A DNA stretch of 64,000 nucleotides from an uncultured Rhodospirillales bacterium (GTDB taxonomy: Bacteria; Pseudomonadota; Alphaproteobacteria; Reyranellales; Reyranellaceae), in the NCBI GenBank assembly GCA_945957125.1, contig CAMFJT010000002.1, forward strand, positions 1 to 64,000. Direction: 5' to 3'. The position numbers and the translations under genes are program-made. The notes beneath the pieces are model-generated. The model made no database searches, was not told the origin of the DNA, and saw only the letters and a list, made by a program, of their open reading frames with translations. Each line of letters starts with the position of its first letter. The first letter of the stretch is position 1. Shown here piece by piece: positions 17,120 to 26,972 of this stretch.

Positions 17120-19933
17120 ATGGTTTCCCGGCGCCTCGTCCGCGCATCAATTGCGGCGGCACTGCTCGTCGCCCCAGCGGTCATCGCGCCGCTCGGCGCA
17201 AAGCTGGCATGGGCACAGGCCACGCCTTCTCCCACGACCAGAAACGCGGAGGTCCAGCGTCTGCTGGACGACGCCTGGAAGATCGAGCAAGGCCCCAAGC
17301 CCGACGAGGCGGAGGAAGCATACAAAGCCGCGATCGCCGTCGCCGAGAAGCTCGAGGCGCCCGCCGAGATCGGCCGCGGCTGGCTCGGGCTCGGCCGTTT
17401 CTACAATCGACGCGGGCGATCCGCGCAAGCCGTCGCGGCGGGCGAACGGGCCTTGCGGTTCTTCGAAGACGGCCTTCCCCCCGGCGATGCCTGGATCGTG
17501 ATAGCACACGGTGCGATCGGCATCTTCGCCAACGCCGCCCAGGAGCACGCCAAGGCGGAGAAGCACCTGCGCTGGATCGTCGATGCCTTCGCACGCGATC
17601 CGCGGCACATCTCGGCGACCGAAGCAGGCACTGCCAGCGTCAACCTGTCCGTCGCCCTGCGCGGACTGGGCCGGACGGCGGAGGCCGAAGCCGCGCTGCG
17701 GCGCGCCATAGAGATCCGTGAAGGGAGCCAGCCGCGCGACGACGCCCTCGTGGCCATTGCCTGGCGCTGGCTGGCCGACTTCCTCGCCGACGAGAGGCGT
17801 CTCGCCGACGCCGAGGCCGCCTGGACGACGGCGGTGGCCGTAGCCGAGCACTTGCCCCCTGCGCAGGACACGCTGCCCTCTACGCTCATCGGGCAGGCGA
17901 TGTTCCTGCTCAAGACGAGCAAGTTCGAGGACGCCCGCGCCGCGGCCCTGCGCGCGCTGCAGTTGCGCGAGGCGGCGTCGGGACCCGATCACTTTTCGGT
18001 GGCAGAGGCGCATCTCGCCCTCGGGCGCGTCGCCACCGCGGCGGCAGACGGGACGACCGCCACCACGGAATACGACTTCGTGCTCGAGCACTACAAGCGC
18101 AAGCCCAGCCGGCAGGTGGCCCCCATGGCAGCAGCCGCCGCTTACCAGCTTGCGCTTTCCTATCGGGTCGCCAAGCAGCCGGCCGATGCCGAGCGCATGG
18201 TGCGCACCGCGATCGCGCTACGAGCAGCGGTGCAGCCGGCCGATGCGACGAACCTCTCCGCCTACTGGCGCGTGCTGGCTCTCGCGCTGTGGGACCAGGA
18301 CCAGCTTGCCGACGCAGAGCACGCCTTCCGCAGGACACTCGAGCTCTACGGGCGCGCCGGCAAGGGCGGCTCCGCCGACGACGGCACCGTCCACCTCTGG
18401 CTGGGCGACGTGCTGTTCAGCGCCGGCCTCTATCCGCAGGCGGAGGAGGTGCAGGACCGCGCCCGCACGATCTTCGCGCAGCTCGGCGAACCGATGGCGA
18501 CAGCCGGAGCGGAGCTCCGCCTCGGCATCACGTTGCGGTACCTATGGCGGGGACGGGAGGCCGAAGGGCTGGCCCGCAAGGCGCTCGCCGCACGCGAGGA
18601 CAGGCTGAAGCCGGACGACCCGCTGATCGGCGAGGCGGCCCGTGAGCTGGCGGCAGCCCTGCGCTGGCAAGGCAGGAATGCGGAGGCCGAGCCGCTCTAT
18701 CGCCGGGCACTGGCGATCCGCGAGGCGGCGCACGGTCCGGACAGCCAGCTGGTGCTGGCCGATCGCTACGGCCTGGCGCTGGCGATCGAGGGTCAGGGCC
18801 GCATCGTGGAGGCGGAAGGCCTGTTGCGCCGGAGTCTCGACGACCGCGAACGCGCGTTGGGAGAGGATCACACGGACGTCGCCGAGACGCTGGTCAGCCT
18901 GGTGAGGAACCTGCGGCGGCAGGGCCGATTCGCTGAGGCCGCGCCGCTGGCGGAGCGGCCACTGGCGATCTTCCGCAAGCGCCTCGGGCCCGATCATCCG
19001 GCCGTCGTGAACGGCCTGGTGACCCTGGCGCTGATCCACCAGGATCGCTCGCAGTACGAGGACGCGGAGCGGCTGTTCCGAAAGGCGCTGCAAATCCGCA
19101 GCCAAACCTACGGCGAGCAGTCGCCCAATGTCGCTGAAAGCTATGGCGATCTGCTCCGGCTGGCCATGGCGCGGCGGCAATTCGAGGAAGCGGCGGCGTT
19201 AGCGGGGCGGCGGCTGGCGATCTTCGAGGCGAAGGGCGGACCCGATTCGCCGGCCCTCATCGGACCGCTGCTCGACCTGCAGATGCTGAAGGGGTTCACC
19301 GGCGACCTCGACGCCGTCGACCGGCTTGCCAAGCGGACGCTGCAGATCGCCGAGCGCACCTATGGCGAGGATTCGGTAGCCGTGGCCGTGGCGTCGATGA
19401 ACGTGGCCGACGCCTATCGCCTGCGCGGCAAGCTCGGCAACCTGGCGCTGTTCTACGACCGGCCGCTGGCCATCCTCGAGAAGCGGCTCGGCCCCGATCA
19501 TCCTCTGGTCGCCGAGGCAATGAGCCTGGTTGCCGCCGCGCGCATCCATCTCGGCAAGCCACAGGAGGCGATGGTCCTGTACGATCAGGCGCTCGCCATC
19601 CTGGTCGAGCGGTTCAGCGAGGATAGCCCAGCGCTGGCGGGCGTTCTCACCAACAAGGCGCTCCTGCTCGTTCAGCTCGCGCAGCTCGATGAGGCCGAGC
19701 GCCTGCTGCGGCGCGCCGCCGAGCTGCTGCGCCAGGGGGCGGGCAAGCCGACGGCCGCCCTGGCGATCGTCCTGGTCGACCTCAGCTTCGTGCTCGAGGC
19801 AACGAGCCGGCAGAAGGAAGCGCAGGCCATGCGGCAGGAAGCGGTCGACATCTTCTCCGCGATCTACGGCCCCAACCGCCTCCCGCCGATGGCGATCGCA
19901 CCTCTGCTTCCGCCCAGCGCCCGGGAGATCTGA
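17120..19933 (+). CDS. exported tetratricopeptide-repeat protein (kinesin-light-chain-like TPRs)
   Basis: Signal peptide MVSRRLVRASIAAALLVAPAVIAPLGAKLAWAQA, then repeated ~42-aa TPR units (LGPDHPxVxxxLxxLAxxxxxxxxYxxAExLxxRALxI). Confidence 0.88.
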   Translation: MVSRRLVRASIAAALLVAPAVIAPLGAKLAWAQATPSPTTRNAEVQRLLDDAWKIEQGPKPDEAEEAYKAAIAVAEKLEAPAEIGRGWLGLGRFYNRRGRSAQAVAAGERALRFFEDGLPPGDAWIVIAHGAIGIFANAAQEHAKAEKHLRWIVDAFARDPRHISATEAGTASVNLSVALRGLGRTAEAEAALRRAIEIREGSQPRDDALVAIAWRWLADFLADERRLADAEAAWTTAVAVAEHLPPAQDTLPSTLIGQAMFLLKTSKFEDARAAALRALQLREAASGPDHFSVAEAHLALGRVATAAADGTTATTEYDFVLEHYKRKPSRQVAPMAAAAAYQLALSYRVAKQPADAERMVRTAIALRAAVQPADATNLSAYWRVLALALWDQDQLADAEHAFRRTLELYGRAGKGGSADDGTVHLWLGDVLFSAGLYPQAEEVQDRARTIFAQLGEPMATAGAELRLGITLRYLWRGREAEGLARKALAAREDRLKPDDPLIGEAARELAAALRWQGRNAEAEPLYRRALAIREAAHGPDSQLVLADRYGLALAIEGQGRIVEAEGLLRRSLDDRERALGEDHTDVAETLVSLVRNLRRQGRFAEAAPLAERPLAIFRKRLGPDHPAVVNGLVTLALIHQDRSQYEDAERLFRKALQIRSQTYGEQSPNVAESYGDLLRLAMARRQFEEAAALAGRRLAIFEAKGGPDSPALIGPLLDLQMLKGFTGDLDAVDRLAKRTLQIAERTYGEDSVAVAVASMNVADAYRLRGKLGNLALFYDRPLAILEKRLGPDHPLVAEAMSLVAAARIHLGKPQEAMVLYDQALAILVERFSEDSPALAGVLTNKALLLVQLAQLDEAERLLRRAAELLRQGAGKPTAALAIVLVDLSFVLEATSRQKEAQAMRQEAVDIFSAIYGPNRLPPMAIAPLLPPSAREI

Positions 19934-19967
19934 TGTCGACGGAATCGGCTCGTCCTGCCCCGCACTC

Positions 19968-20741
19968 TCACTTCGTGGTGTAGCCGCCGTTGACCAGGAT
20001 GGTCTGGCCGGTCATCCACCAGCCGTCGGAGACCATGAAGCGGATATAGGGCACGATGTCCTCGATGTCGGTGAGGCCGGTCTTGGAGAGCTTTGACAGG
20101 GCGGCGGCCGTCTTGTGGTAGGCCTGCGCCTCGGGCGTCTCCTGGCCGTAGAAGAACGGCGTGTCCATCGGACCGGGACCGATGGCGGTGACCGAGATGC
20201 CGCGATCGCCGAATTCCTTGGCCGCGGCGCGGGTGAAATGCTCGACCGGCGCCTTCATGCCGGCGTAGCTCGCATAGAAGGGCGTGAAGGCGCCGAGCAG
20301 CGAGGTGACCAGCGTGCAGATCTTGCCGCCGTCGTTGAGATGGCGGCCCGCCTCCCTGATGAAGAAGAACGCCGACTTGGAATTGATCGCGCTCATGGCG
20401 TCATACTCGGCCTCGGTGGTCTCCACGATCGGCTTCTTCAGCACCTTGCCGACGGTGTTGATGGCGATGTCCGGCCGGCCGAACGCCGCCACCGCGTCCG
20501 CGAACAGCGTCTCGACCGCCCCGGCCGTGGTCATGTCGGCCCGGAACGCGGCCGCCGCCGCACCCGCAGCCTGGACGGCCGCGACGGTCGCCCGGGCGTC
20601 GGCTTCAGTGGCGGCGCTGTTGTAGTGGATGGCGATGGCCTTCGCGCCGTGGGCGGCAAGATCGCGCGCGATCAGGCCGCCGAGATTCTTGGCGCCACCG
20701 GCGATGAGAACCGTTTTGCCCTTGATGGAATGGTCGACCAT
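19968..20741 (-). CDS. SDR family oxidoreductase
   Basis: GKTVLIAGGAKNLGGLIARDLA...YASYAGMKAPVEHFTRAAAKEFGDRGISVTAIGPGPMDTPF. Confidence 0.92.
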   Translation of the reverse strand: MVDHSIKGKTVLIAGGAKNLGGLIARDLAAHGAKAIAIHYNSAATEADARATVAAVQAAGAAAAAFRADMTTAGAVETLFADAVAAFGRPDIAINTVGKVLKKPIVETTEAEYDAMSAINSKSAFFFIREAGRHLNDGGKICTLVTSLLGAFTPFYASYAGMKAPVEHFTRAAAKEFGDRGISVTAIGPGPMDTPFFYGQETPEAQAYHKTAAALSKLSKTGLTDIEDIVPYIRFMVSDGWWMTGQTILVNGGYTTK

Positions 20742-20821
20742 GGATTGAGCTTTCCCTGTGGCTCGAGAATGGCTTGGAAGGCGACTCTACTGTCTGGGAT
20801 TGCGCAATAAAGACGCGGAAA

Positions 20822-20838
20822 CTGACTTCATATGTCAG
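20822..20838. promoter_or_regulatory. candidate LysR operator: inverted repeat CTGAC-N7-GTCAG
   Basis: ctgacttcatatgtcag between divergent SDR and lysR-type genes. Confidence 0.45.
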
Positions 20839-20865
20839 AATAGGAGAACAGTCCGAGGCCTGACA

Positions 20866-21768
20866 TTGGATCGAATCGACCTGTTCCGCGTCTTCGTTCG
20901 TGTCGTCGAGACCGCGAGCTTCACCCGCGCGGCCGACACGCTGGGCCTTCCCCGTTCATCGGTGTCGGCGGCGGTCGCGGAGCTCGAACGCCGCGTCGGC
21001 GCGCGCCTGCTATACAGAACCACCCGCAAGGTCTCGCCGACGCAGGACGGAGCGGCCTTCCACGAACGCTGCCTGCGCGTCATCGCCGATGTCGAGGAGA
21101 CGGAGGGGCTGTTCCGCCAAAGCCGCGAGAAGCCGTCCGGCAAGCTGCGGATCGACGTCCCCGGCAGGATCGGACGGCTCGTCGTCGCGCCCGCGCTGCC
21201 CGCGTTCCTCGACGCCTATCCGGACATCGCGATCGACCTCGGCGTGACGGACCGCGCCGTCAACCTGGTCGAGGATGGCGTCGACTGCGTGCTGCGGGTC
21301 GGCCCCCTCGGCGATTCGACCCTCGTCGCCCGGCCGATCGGCAGGCTGCCGCTGATCAACGTTGCCAGTCCCGCCTATCTGGCGAGCCACGGCATCCCTG
21401 CAGGCCCCGATGAGCTCGGGACACATTGGGCTGTGAACTACGCGTCGCCCTCGACGGGACGCGTGGAGCCGTGGGAATGGATCGCGGACGGCGCGCTTCG
21501 CACCCTGCCCGTACGTGGCCGCGTCACCGTGAACAATGCTGAAGCCTACATTGCCTGCTGCCTGGCAGGCCTCGGCCTGATCCAGATTCCCGCCTACGAC
21601 GTGCGCATCCACCTCGAGGCGGGTGAATTGGTCGAGATCATGCCCGGCCATCGCGCCGAACCGCTGGCCATGACGCTGCTCTATCCGCACCGGCAGCATC
21701 TCTCCCGCCGGGTCCAGGTATTTGCCGATTGGCTGCAAGCCGTGTTGCAAAGAGCGATCGCGCCGTAG
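20866..21768 (+). CDS. LysR family transcriptional regulator
   Basis: DRIDLFRVFVRVVETASFTRAADTLGLPRSSVSAAVAELERRVGARLLYRTTRKV; TTG (or CTG at 20860) start likely. Confidence 0.9.
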   Translation: MDRIDLFRVFVRVVETASFTRAADTLGLPRSSVSAAVAELERRVGARLLYRTTRKVSPTQDGAAFHERCLRVIADVEETEGLFRQSREKPSGKLRIDVPGRIGRLVVAPALPAFLDAYPDIAIDLGVTDRAVNLVEDGVDCVLRVGPLGDSTLVARPIGRLPLINVASPAYLASHGIPAGPDELGTHWAVNYASPSTGRVEPWEWIADGALRTLPVRGRVTVNNAEAYIACCLAGLGLIQIPAYDVRIHLEAGELVEIMPGHRAEPLAMTLLYPHRQHLSRRVQVFADWLQAVLQRAIAP

Positions 21769-21799
21769 CGCCTGCGTTCGATCCGGCGCGTTACCGCCG

Positions 21800-24700
21800 T
21801 CAATCGGAAGAGTCCGGGCCTTCAACATCGAGCCGATGGATCTGGACGGGCACGGACTTGCCGCGGACGACGACCTCGCCGACCGGATGCAGGCCGCTGC
21901 TGTCGCCGAGCTGCTCGACCGTCGCACCGGAAACCAGCACGCGCGTGCCATAACTCTTGTTGAGCTGCTCCAGGCGCGCGGCGAGATTCACCGCGTCGCC
22001 GTACACGGCGTAGCTGAGACGCTCGCCCGAGCCGACATTGCCGGCGATGACGTGACCCGTATGGATGCCGATGCGGGTCACCAGCTCGACGCCGCCGAAA
22101 GTGCGTCCGGACACCAGGCGCTGGATCTCGCGCGCGGTGCGCACCGCCTTCTCGGCGTGCTGCGGGTCGGCGATCGGGATGTTGAAGGTGACCAGCATCG
22201 CATCGCCGAGGAACTGGTTGACGATGCCGCCGTTGCGATCGATCGGCTCGATCATCCGCGGGAAATACTCGTTCAGCATCTCGATCACCCGATCCGGCGA
22301 CAGCTGCTCGACGATTCCGGTGAAGCCCTGGATATCGGAATAGAGGATGGTCGCCTGCGTTTCGGTCGGCCGCAGCGAGCCTTGGCCGGCAACGATCGCC
22401 TCCGCGATGCGCCGCGGCACGTACTTGCCGAAAATCTCCCTCAGCTTGCCGTACGCACCCTCGAGCTCGCGCGTCCGCTCCTTGACGTTGATCTCGAGAC
22501 TGTCGGCGTGGGCACGGATCTCCTCGTAGAGCCGGGCGTTCTCGAGCGAGATCACGGCCTGAGCCGCCAGCATGCCCAGCGTCTCGATGCGGTTCGACGT
22601 GAAGGCACCGCGCGCGAGCGCGTTCTCGACATACAGCACACCGACGAGCTTGCCGCGCCCGAGCAGCGGCATGCAAAGCACGGACAGCATCCGATGCGCC
22701 ACGATGAAGGGATCGGCACCATAGGAATCGTCGCGCGAGGCATCGTCGAGGACGACGCTTTCGCCCGTGCGGACCACGTAGTTGATCAGCCGTTCCGGCC
22801 CCTTGCCCGAACCGGCGAAAGGCTGTGGAACCAGGGCCGGGACGCGACCGCTGCCGGTCGCCTCGCCGTGCAGGACAAGCTCGCTGCCGCGCGCCAGCAG
22901 GAGCACTCCGCGGGTCGCGCCGGCATTGATCACCGAGGCTTCGAGGACCTCGGCAACCACGTCGTCGACCAGGATCTTGCCCGAGATCGCGCCGGCCGCG
23001 CGCGTGATGGCGGCGACGTCTAGCATTCCTCTGGTCTCGCTGGTGTAGAGCGCCGTCATGGCGCCCGGCGTCGCGCCATGGTCGCGTGCCGCGCCGAAGA
23101 TCCCGGCATGGCGCTGCTCGAGCTGGGCGACCCAGGCCATCGCCCCCCAGTGGCGATAGCCCTGCCGCGCTTCATGCAGATGCGCGCGCCCCGGCGTGGT
23201 TCGGCCGCGCGCCAGCTCGAACTCGCCCGCCAGCTCGTGGGCCAGCGCCTCGTCGGCGACCATGCCGTGCCGGTTGGCGAGCCGGATCGCATCGGCATAG
23301 GCCTCCTCGGCCTCGAGGACGCGCCCATCCAGCCGCGCGATGCCGGCCTCCAGCAGCCTCTGCTTGTGCAGGTAGCTCTGCGGCGCGTGACGCGACCAGG
23401 TGCGCAGGCGACGCCGGTTGCGCCGTATCGTCCTTAGCGCGGCCCGGCGTTCGGGCCCGTCCATCTCCGGCAGCAGCGCGATCAGCGCCAGCGCCTGATA
23501 AGGCAGGTAATGCGCGGAGAACGCCATGCCGAGCACGACGTTGAAGTTCTCGTCGATCACGCGGGCGCTGGCGACGCAGCCGCGATAGTCCCGCGCCATG
23601 AACTGCTTGAGCAACCGGAACTCGTAGTAGTAGGCCAGCGCCATGCGATCGCGCTCGGTCCAGTAGACGATCTCCGTCGCCTCGTCGAACGGCGGCTCCT
23701 CCACCGCGGGCGCGGCCTCGCCACGCATCTCCCGCACGGCCTGCCGGGCCATGCGGAAGACCCGCTGTGTCTTCTCGTGCTTGTGCTGCAGCACGGCCGC
23801 GTAGCCGGTCTCGAGGATCTCGGCCACCTTTCCCAGGGGCATGCCGCTCATGAAGGCGTACGAGGCGTAGCCGTAGCGGTTGTAGCCGTGGAACTCGAGG
23901 TCGCCCGCTTCCAGCGAGGCATGCGCGCCGTCACTGAAGAAGGGCAGCGTCTCGGCCATGCTCCCGCTCCAGTGCAGGATGAAGCCGCCGAACACCATCG
24001 CCACGCGCCCGCGGATCGCCGGCGGCGCATCGAACAGGTCGATCGCTTCCAGCGCGAGCCGGCCGAACGCCAGCCCGCCGCGCATGTCGCTCAGCACGCC
24101 GCAGAGCACGACCCCGTACATGGCGTAGCTGTAGGGAGAGTAGGCAGCGTTGCCGTAGCGCACGGACAGCCGGACCATGCGCAGTGCCAGGATCGGCATC
24201 AGGTTGCCGCTGTCGAAATAGGCCGGCGCGGTGGCCAGCATCAGGATGCGCATGGCCGCGAGCTTGTGCGGATCGCTCATGCGCCCCATCCGCCGCAGAT
24301 CGTCCACGCGCTTGCCGGCCAGCGCGAGCTTGGTGCCGGCCAGTTCGGCCATCACGTGAAACTGGCTCGGGTCGCGCGGTATCCGCTCCCCGAGCAGCTC
24401 GAGCGCGCGGCGGGCCGCGTCGAGCGCCCGCCGGTATTGCAGCCGCGTGGTGTGCGCCAGCACGAGCTGCTCGAGCACCGCCACCTTGTCGAGCGGCTGC
24501 TCGGTGCGGCCCAGCAGATCGTCGGCCAGATGCTCGGCTTCCTCGAAGCGGCCGCAGAGATACATCGCCTCGACATGGCAGAGCTCGAGATCGTGACGCA
24601 GGCGCGGATCGTCTCCGCCGTCGATCAGCGCGAGGCCGGCCGCGTAGTGCGCGAGCGCCGCCTCGTAGGCGTTGGAGCCGCGTGCCTTGCGCCCCGCGCG

Positions 24701-26953
24701 GAGGTTGAGGGCCGCGAGTTCCGCCCGTCGCTCGCGCGGCACCGGCAGGGATGCCGCGAGATTGAGATGGCCGACGATCTCGAACAGCCGATCCTCGCGC
24801 TGCTCGGGTGTCGAACGTTCGTGAAGCAGCTCGCCGATATGGGCGTGCAGCCCAGGTCGTTCGCCTGCCGGGATCATGGCATAGGCAGCCTGCTGCAACC
24901 GGTCGTGCGCGAAACGGTAGGAGATCTCCGCTTCCGGCGATCCTGCGGACCAGCGGGCATATCTGTAGCTCTCGCCGATCGGGGCGATAATCTCCTGGGC
25001 GAGCGGCTCGGCGAGCGCCGCCGCCGTCTCGCGCGGCGTGCCGCCCGACACCAGCGCGAGAGTCTCGAGATCGAAATGGTTGCCGATCGCCGCGGCCACC
25101 CGCACCAGGCGCTGGACCGGCGGCGCGAGCCGGGCGATGCGGCCGGTGACGAGCTCGACGACGTTGTCGGCGATCTGCTCGTGCCGGATGCGTTCGACGT
25201 CCCAGGTCCAGCGCCCCATCGCGGCGTCGAACACGAGCAGCCTCTTGTCCTCGAGCGTGTGCAGGAACTGGCGGACGAAGAACGGATTGCCCAGGGTCTT
25301 CGCGGTCACCAGATCGGCGAGGGGAGCGACCTCGTCGACGGGGACCCGCAGCGTGTCGGAAATCAGCGGCGTGACACTGTCGCGCCCCAGCGCCGGCAGG
25401 ACGATGCGCCGGCAGGGCGCCTTCTCGCGCGCCAGGCTGGCGAGCATCGCTTCCAGCGGATGGCCACGATGGACCTCGCTGTCGCGATAGGCACCGATGA
25501 TCAGCAGCCCGCCGAGATCGGGGTCGGTCATCAGCACCTCGATCAGGGCGAGCGAGGCGCTATCGGCCCATTGCAGGTCGTCGAGGAAGATCACCAGCGG
25601 ATGACGTGGGCTGGCCAGCGCCCGCATCAGGCGGCGGAACACCAGGTTGAAGCGCTGCTGCGCCTCGGCAGCGCCCAGCGTCGGCGCTTCCGGTACCTCG
25701 CCGATCAGCCGCTCGAGGCCCGGCACGACGTCGAGCACGACCCGCGCATTGGGGCCCATCGTCTCGAGCACGGCGCGGCGCCACTGCTCGACACGCTCGG
25801 AGGTGTCCCCGAGCAGCTTGCGCGCCAGCTCCTCGAACGCCTGGCCGATCGCCCGATACGGCGTGCCACGGTTGAGCTGGTCGAACTTGCCCGAGATCAG
25901 GTGGCCGCGGCGGCCCGCCACCGGACGCATCACCTCGCGCACCAGCGACGACTTGCCGACGCCCGAGCTTCCGGCGATCAGCACGAGCTGGGCGCGACCG
26001 AGGGCCACGCCGTCGACGGCTTCGATCAGCGTCGCGAGCTCGGCCTCCCGCCCGTACAGGCGCTCGGGCAAGCGCAGGCGATCGGGCACGTCTCGCGCGG
26101 CCAGCACGAAGTCGTCGTCGAGGGTTCCCGTCGCGATCGCCTCGGCCTGTTCCGCGAGGTCGTGCGCGAGGCCAGCGGCGCTCTGGTAGCGCTGGTCCGG
26201 GTCTTTGGCGAGCAGCTTCATCACCAGCCGCGACAGCGGTTGCGGGATGGCGGGATCGATCTCGCGCGGTGGCCGCGGCAGGACGGTGAGGTGACGATGG
26301 ACCAGCTCGGCGCGGTCCTCGATCTCGAACGGCATCCGCCGCACGAGCATCTCGTAGAACGTCACGCCGAGAGCATAGAGATCGGCGCGACCGTCGATGC
26401 TGCGGTTCATGCGACCGGTCTGCTCGGGGGCGATGTACTGCAGCGTGCCCTCGAGCTCTTCGGGGGCGCGGCTGGAGGCGGTCTCGCGCGCCCGCTCGGC
26501 GGCGATGCCGAAATCGGTCAGCCGGGTCGCGAGCGTGCGCGGGTCGACGAGGATGTTTGCCGGCTTTACGTCCTTGTGCACGATATCCCGCGAATGCAGG
26601 CGCGCCAGCGTTCCGGCGATCTGGCAGGCGATGCGGAAGAACGACGACAGCGGCAGCGACCGGCCGTCGAGATAGCGTTCGAGCGAGACCTGGCCGGTGT
26701 CCGGGAAAACGAGGGCGTGGTGGCGCCCCGCCCGCTCGAGAGCGATCGCGCTGGCGATGCCGGCGTCGCCGAGGCCGGATGTCAGCTCGAACTCATGCTC
26801 AAGGCGAGCCCGCGCCTGCCCGTCGGCGTGGCGGCCGTCGTCGACCTTGACGACCACCGCGGCACCGTCGCCGAGGCGCGTGGCGCGATAGATCGAGTAC
26901 GACGTTCCGGCGTGAACCGTCTCGTCGATGCGATAGCCCGGGAGGTCGGTCAC
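21800..26953 (-). CDS. Ser/Thr protein kinase - AAA ATPase - GAF - class III nucleotidyl cyclase multidomain protein
   Basis: IVHKDVKPANILVD...LTDFGIAA (kinase); LVLIAGSSGVGKSSLVREV...PLVIFLDDLQWADSASL (ATPase); GAF-like RGVLLLARGSELVLHGEA; ILYSDIQGFTGIVEQLSPDRVIEMLNEYF...LSYAVYGDAVNLAARLE (cyclase). GTG start inferred. Confidence 0.9.
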   Translation of the reverse strand: MTDLPGYRIDETVHAGTSYSIYRATRLGDGAAVVVKVDDGRHADGQARARLEHEFELTSGLGDAGIASAIALERAGRHHALVFPDTGQVSLERYLDGRSLPLSSFFRIACQIAGTLARLHSRDIVHKDVKPANILVDPRTLATRLTDFGIAAERARETASSRAPEELEGTLQYIAPEQTGRMNRSIDGRADLYALGVTFYEMLVRRMPFEIEDRAELVHRHLTVLPRPPREIDPAIPQPLSRLVMKLLAKDPDQRYQSAAGLAHDLAEQAEAIATGTLDDDFVLAARDVPDRLRLPERLYGREAELATLIEAVDGVALGRAQLVLIAGSSGVGKSSLVREVMRPVAGRRGHLISGKFDQLNRGTPYRAIGQAFEELARKLLGDTSERVEQWRRAVLETMGPNARVVLDVVPGLERLIGEVPEAPTLGAAEAQQRFNLVFRRLMRALASPRHPLVIFLDDLQWADSASLALIEVLMTDPDLGGLLIIGAYRDSEVHRGHPLEAMLASLAREKAPCRRIVLPALGRDSVTPLISDTLRVPVDEVAPLADLVTAKTLGNPFFVRQFLHTLEDKRLLVFDAAMGRWTWDVERIRHEQIADNVVELVTGRIARLAPPVQRLVRVAAAIGNHFDLETLALVSGGTPRETAAALAEPLAQEIIAPIGESYRYARWSAGSPEAEISYRFAHDRLQQAAYAMIPAGERPGLHAHIGELLHERSTPEQREDRLFEIVGHLNLAASLPVPRERRAELAALNLRAGRKARGSNAYEAALAHYAAGLALIDGGDDPRLRHDLELCHVEAMYLCGRFEEAEHLADDLLGRTEQPLDKVAVLEQLVLAHTTRLQYRRALDAARRALELLGERIPRDPSQFHVMAELAGTKLALAGKRVDDLRRMGRMSDPHKLAAMRILMLATAPAYFDSGNLMPILALRMVRLSVRYGNAAYSPYSYAMYGVVLCGVLSDMRGGLAFGRLALEAIDLFDAPPAIRGRVAMVFGGFILHWSGSMAETLPFFSDGAHASLEAGDLEFHGYNRYGYASYAFMSGMPLGKVAEILETGYAAVLQHKHEKTQRVFRMARQAVREMRGEAAPAVEEPPFDEATEIVYWTERDRMALAYYYEFRLLKQFMARDYRGCVASARVIDENFNVVLGMAFSAHYLPYQALALIALLPEMDGPERRAALRTIRRNRRRLRTWSRHAPQSYLHKQRLLEAGIARLDGRVLEAEEAYADAIRLANRHGMVADEALAHELAGEFELARGRTTPGRAHLHEARQGYRHWGAMAWVAQLEQRHAGIFGAARDHGATPGAMTALYTSETRGMLDVAAITRAAGAISGKILVDDVVAEVLEASVINAGATRGVLLLARGSELVLHGEATGSGRVPALVPQPFAGSGKGPERLINYVVRTGESVVLDDASRDDSYGADPFIVAHRMLSVLCMPLLGRGKLVGVLYVENALARGAFTSNRIETLGMLAAQAVISLENARLYEEIRAHADSLEINVKERTRELEGAYGKLREIFGKYVPRRIAEAIVAGQGSLRPTETQATILYSDIQGFTGIVEQLSPDRVIEMLNEYFPRMIEPIDRNGGIVNQFLGDAMLVTFNIPIADPQHAEKAVRTAREIQRLVSGRTFGGVELVTRIGIHTGHVIAGNVGSGERLSYAVYGDAVNLAARLEQLNKSYGTRVLVSGATVEQLGDSSGLHPVGEVVVRGKSVPVQIHRLDVEGPDSSD

Positions 26954-26972
26954 GGCTTGCACCGGCGCAGCC

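Noticed and set aside
14917-17325. 802-aa minus-strand ORF
   Set aside because: Alternate frame across the modular methyltransferase and lipoprotein genes, lacking domain motifs.
17120-19933. TPR protein as a CHAT/caspase-type defence protein
   Set aside because: Only signal peptide and TPR units are present; no CHAT, NTPase or effector domain in the frame.
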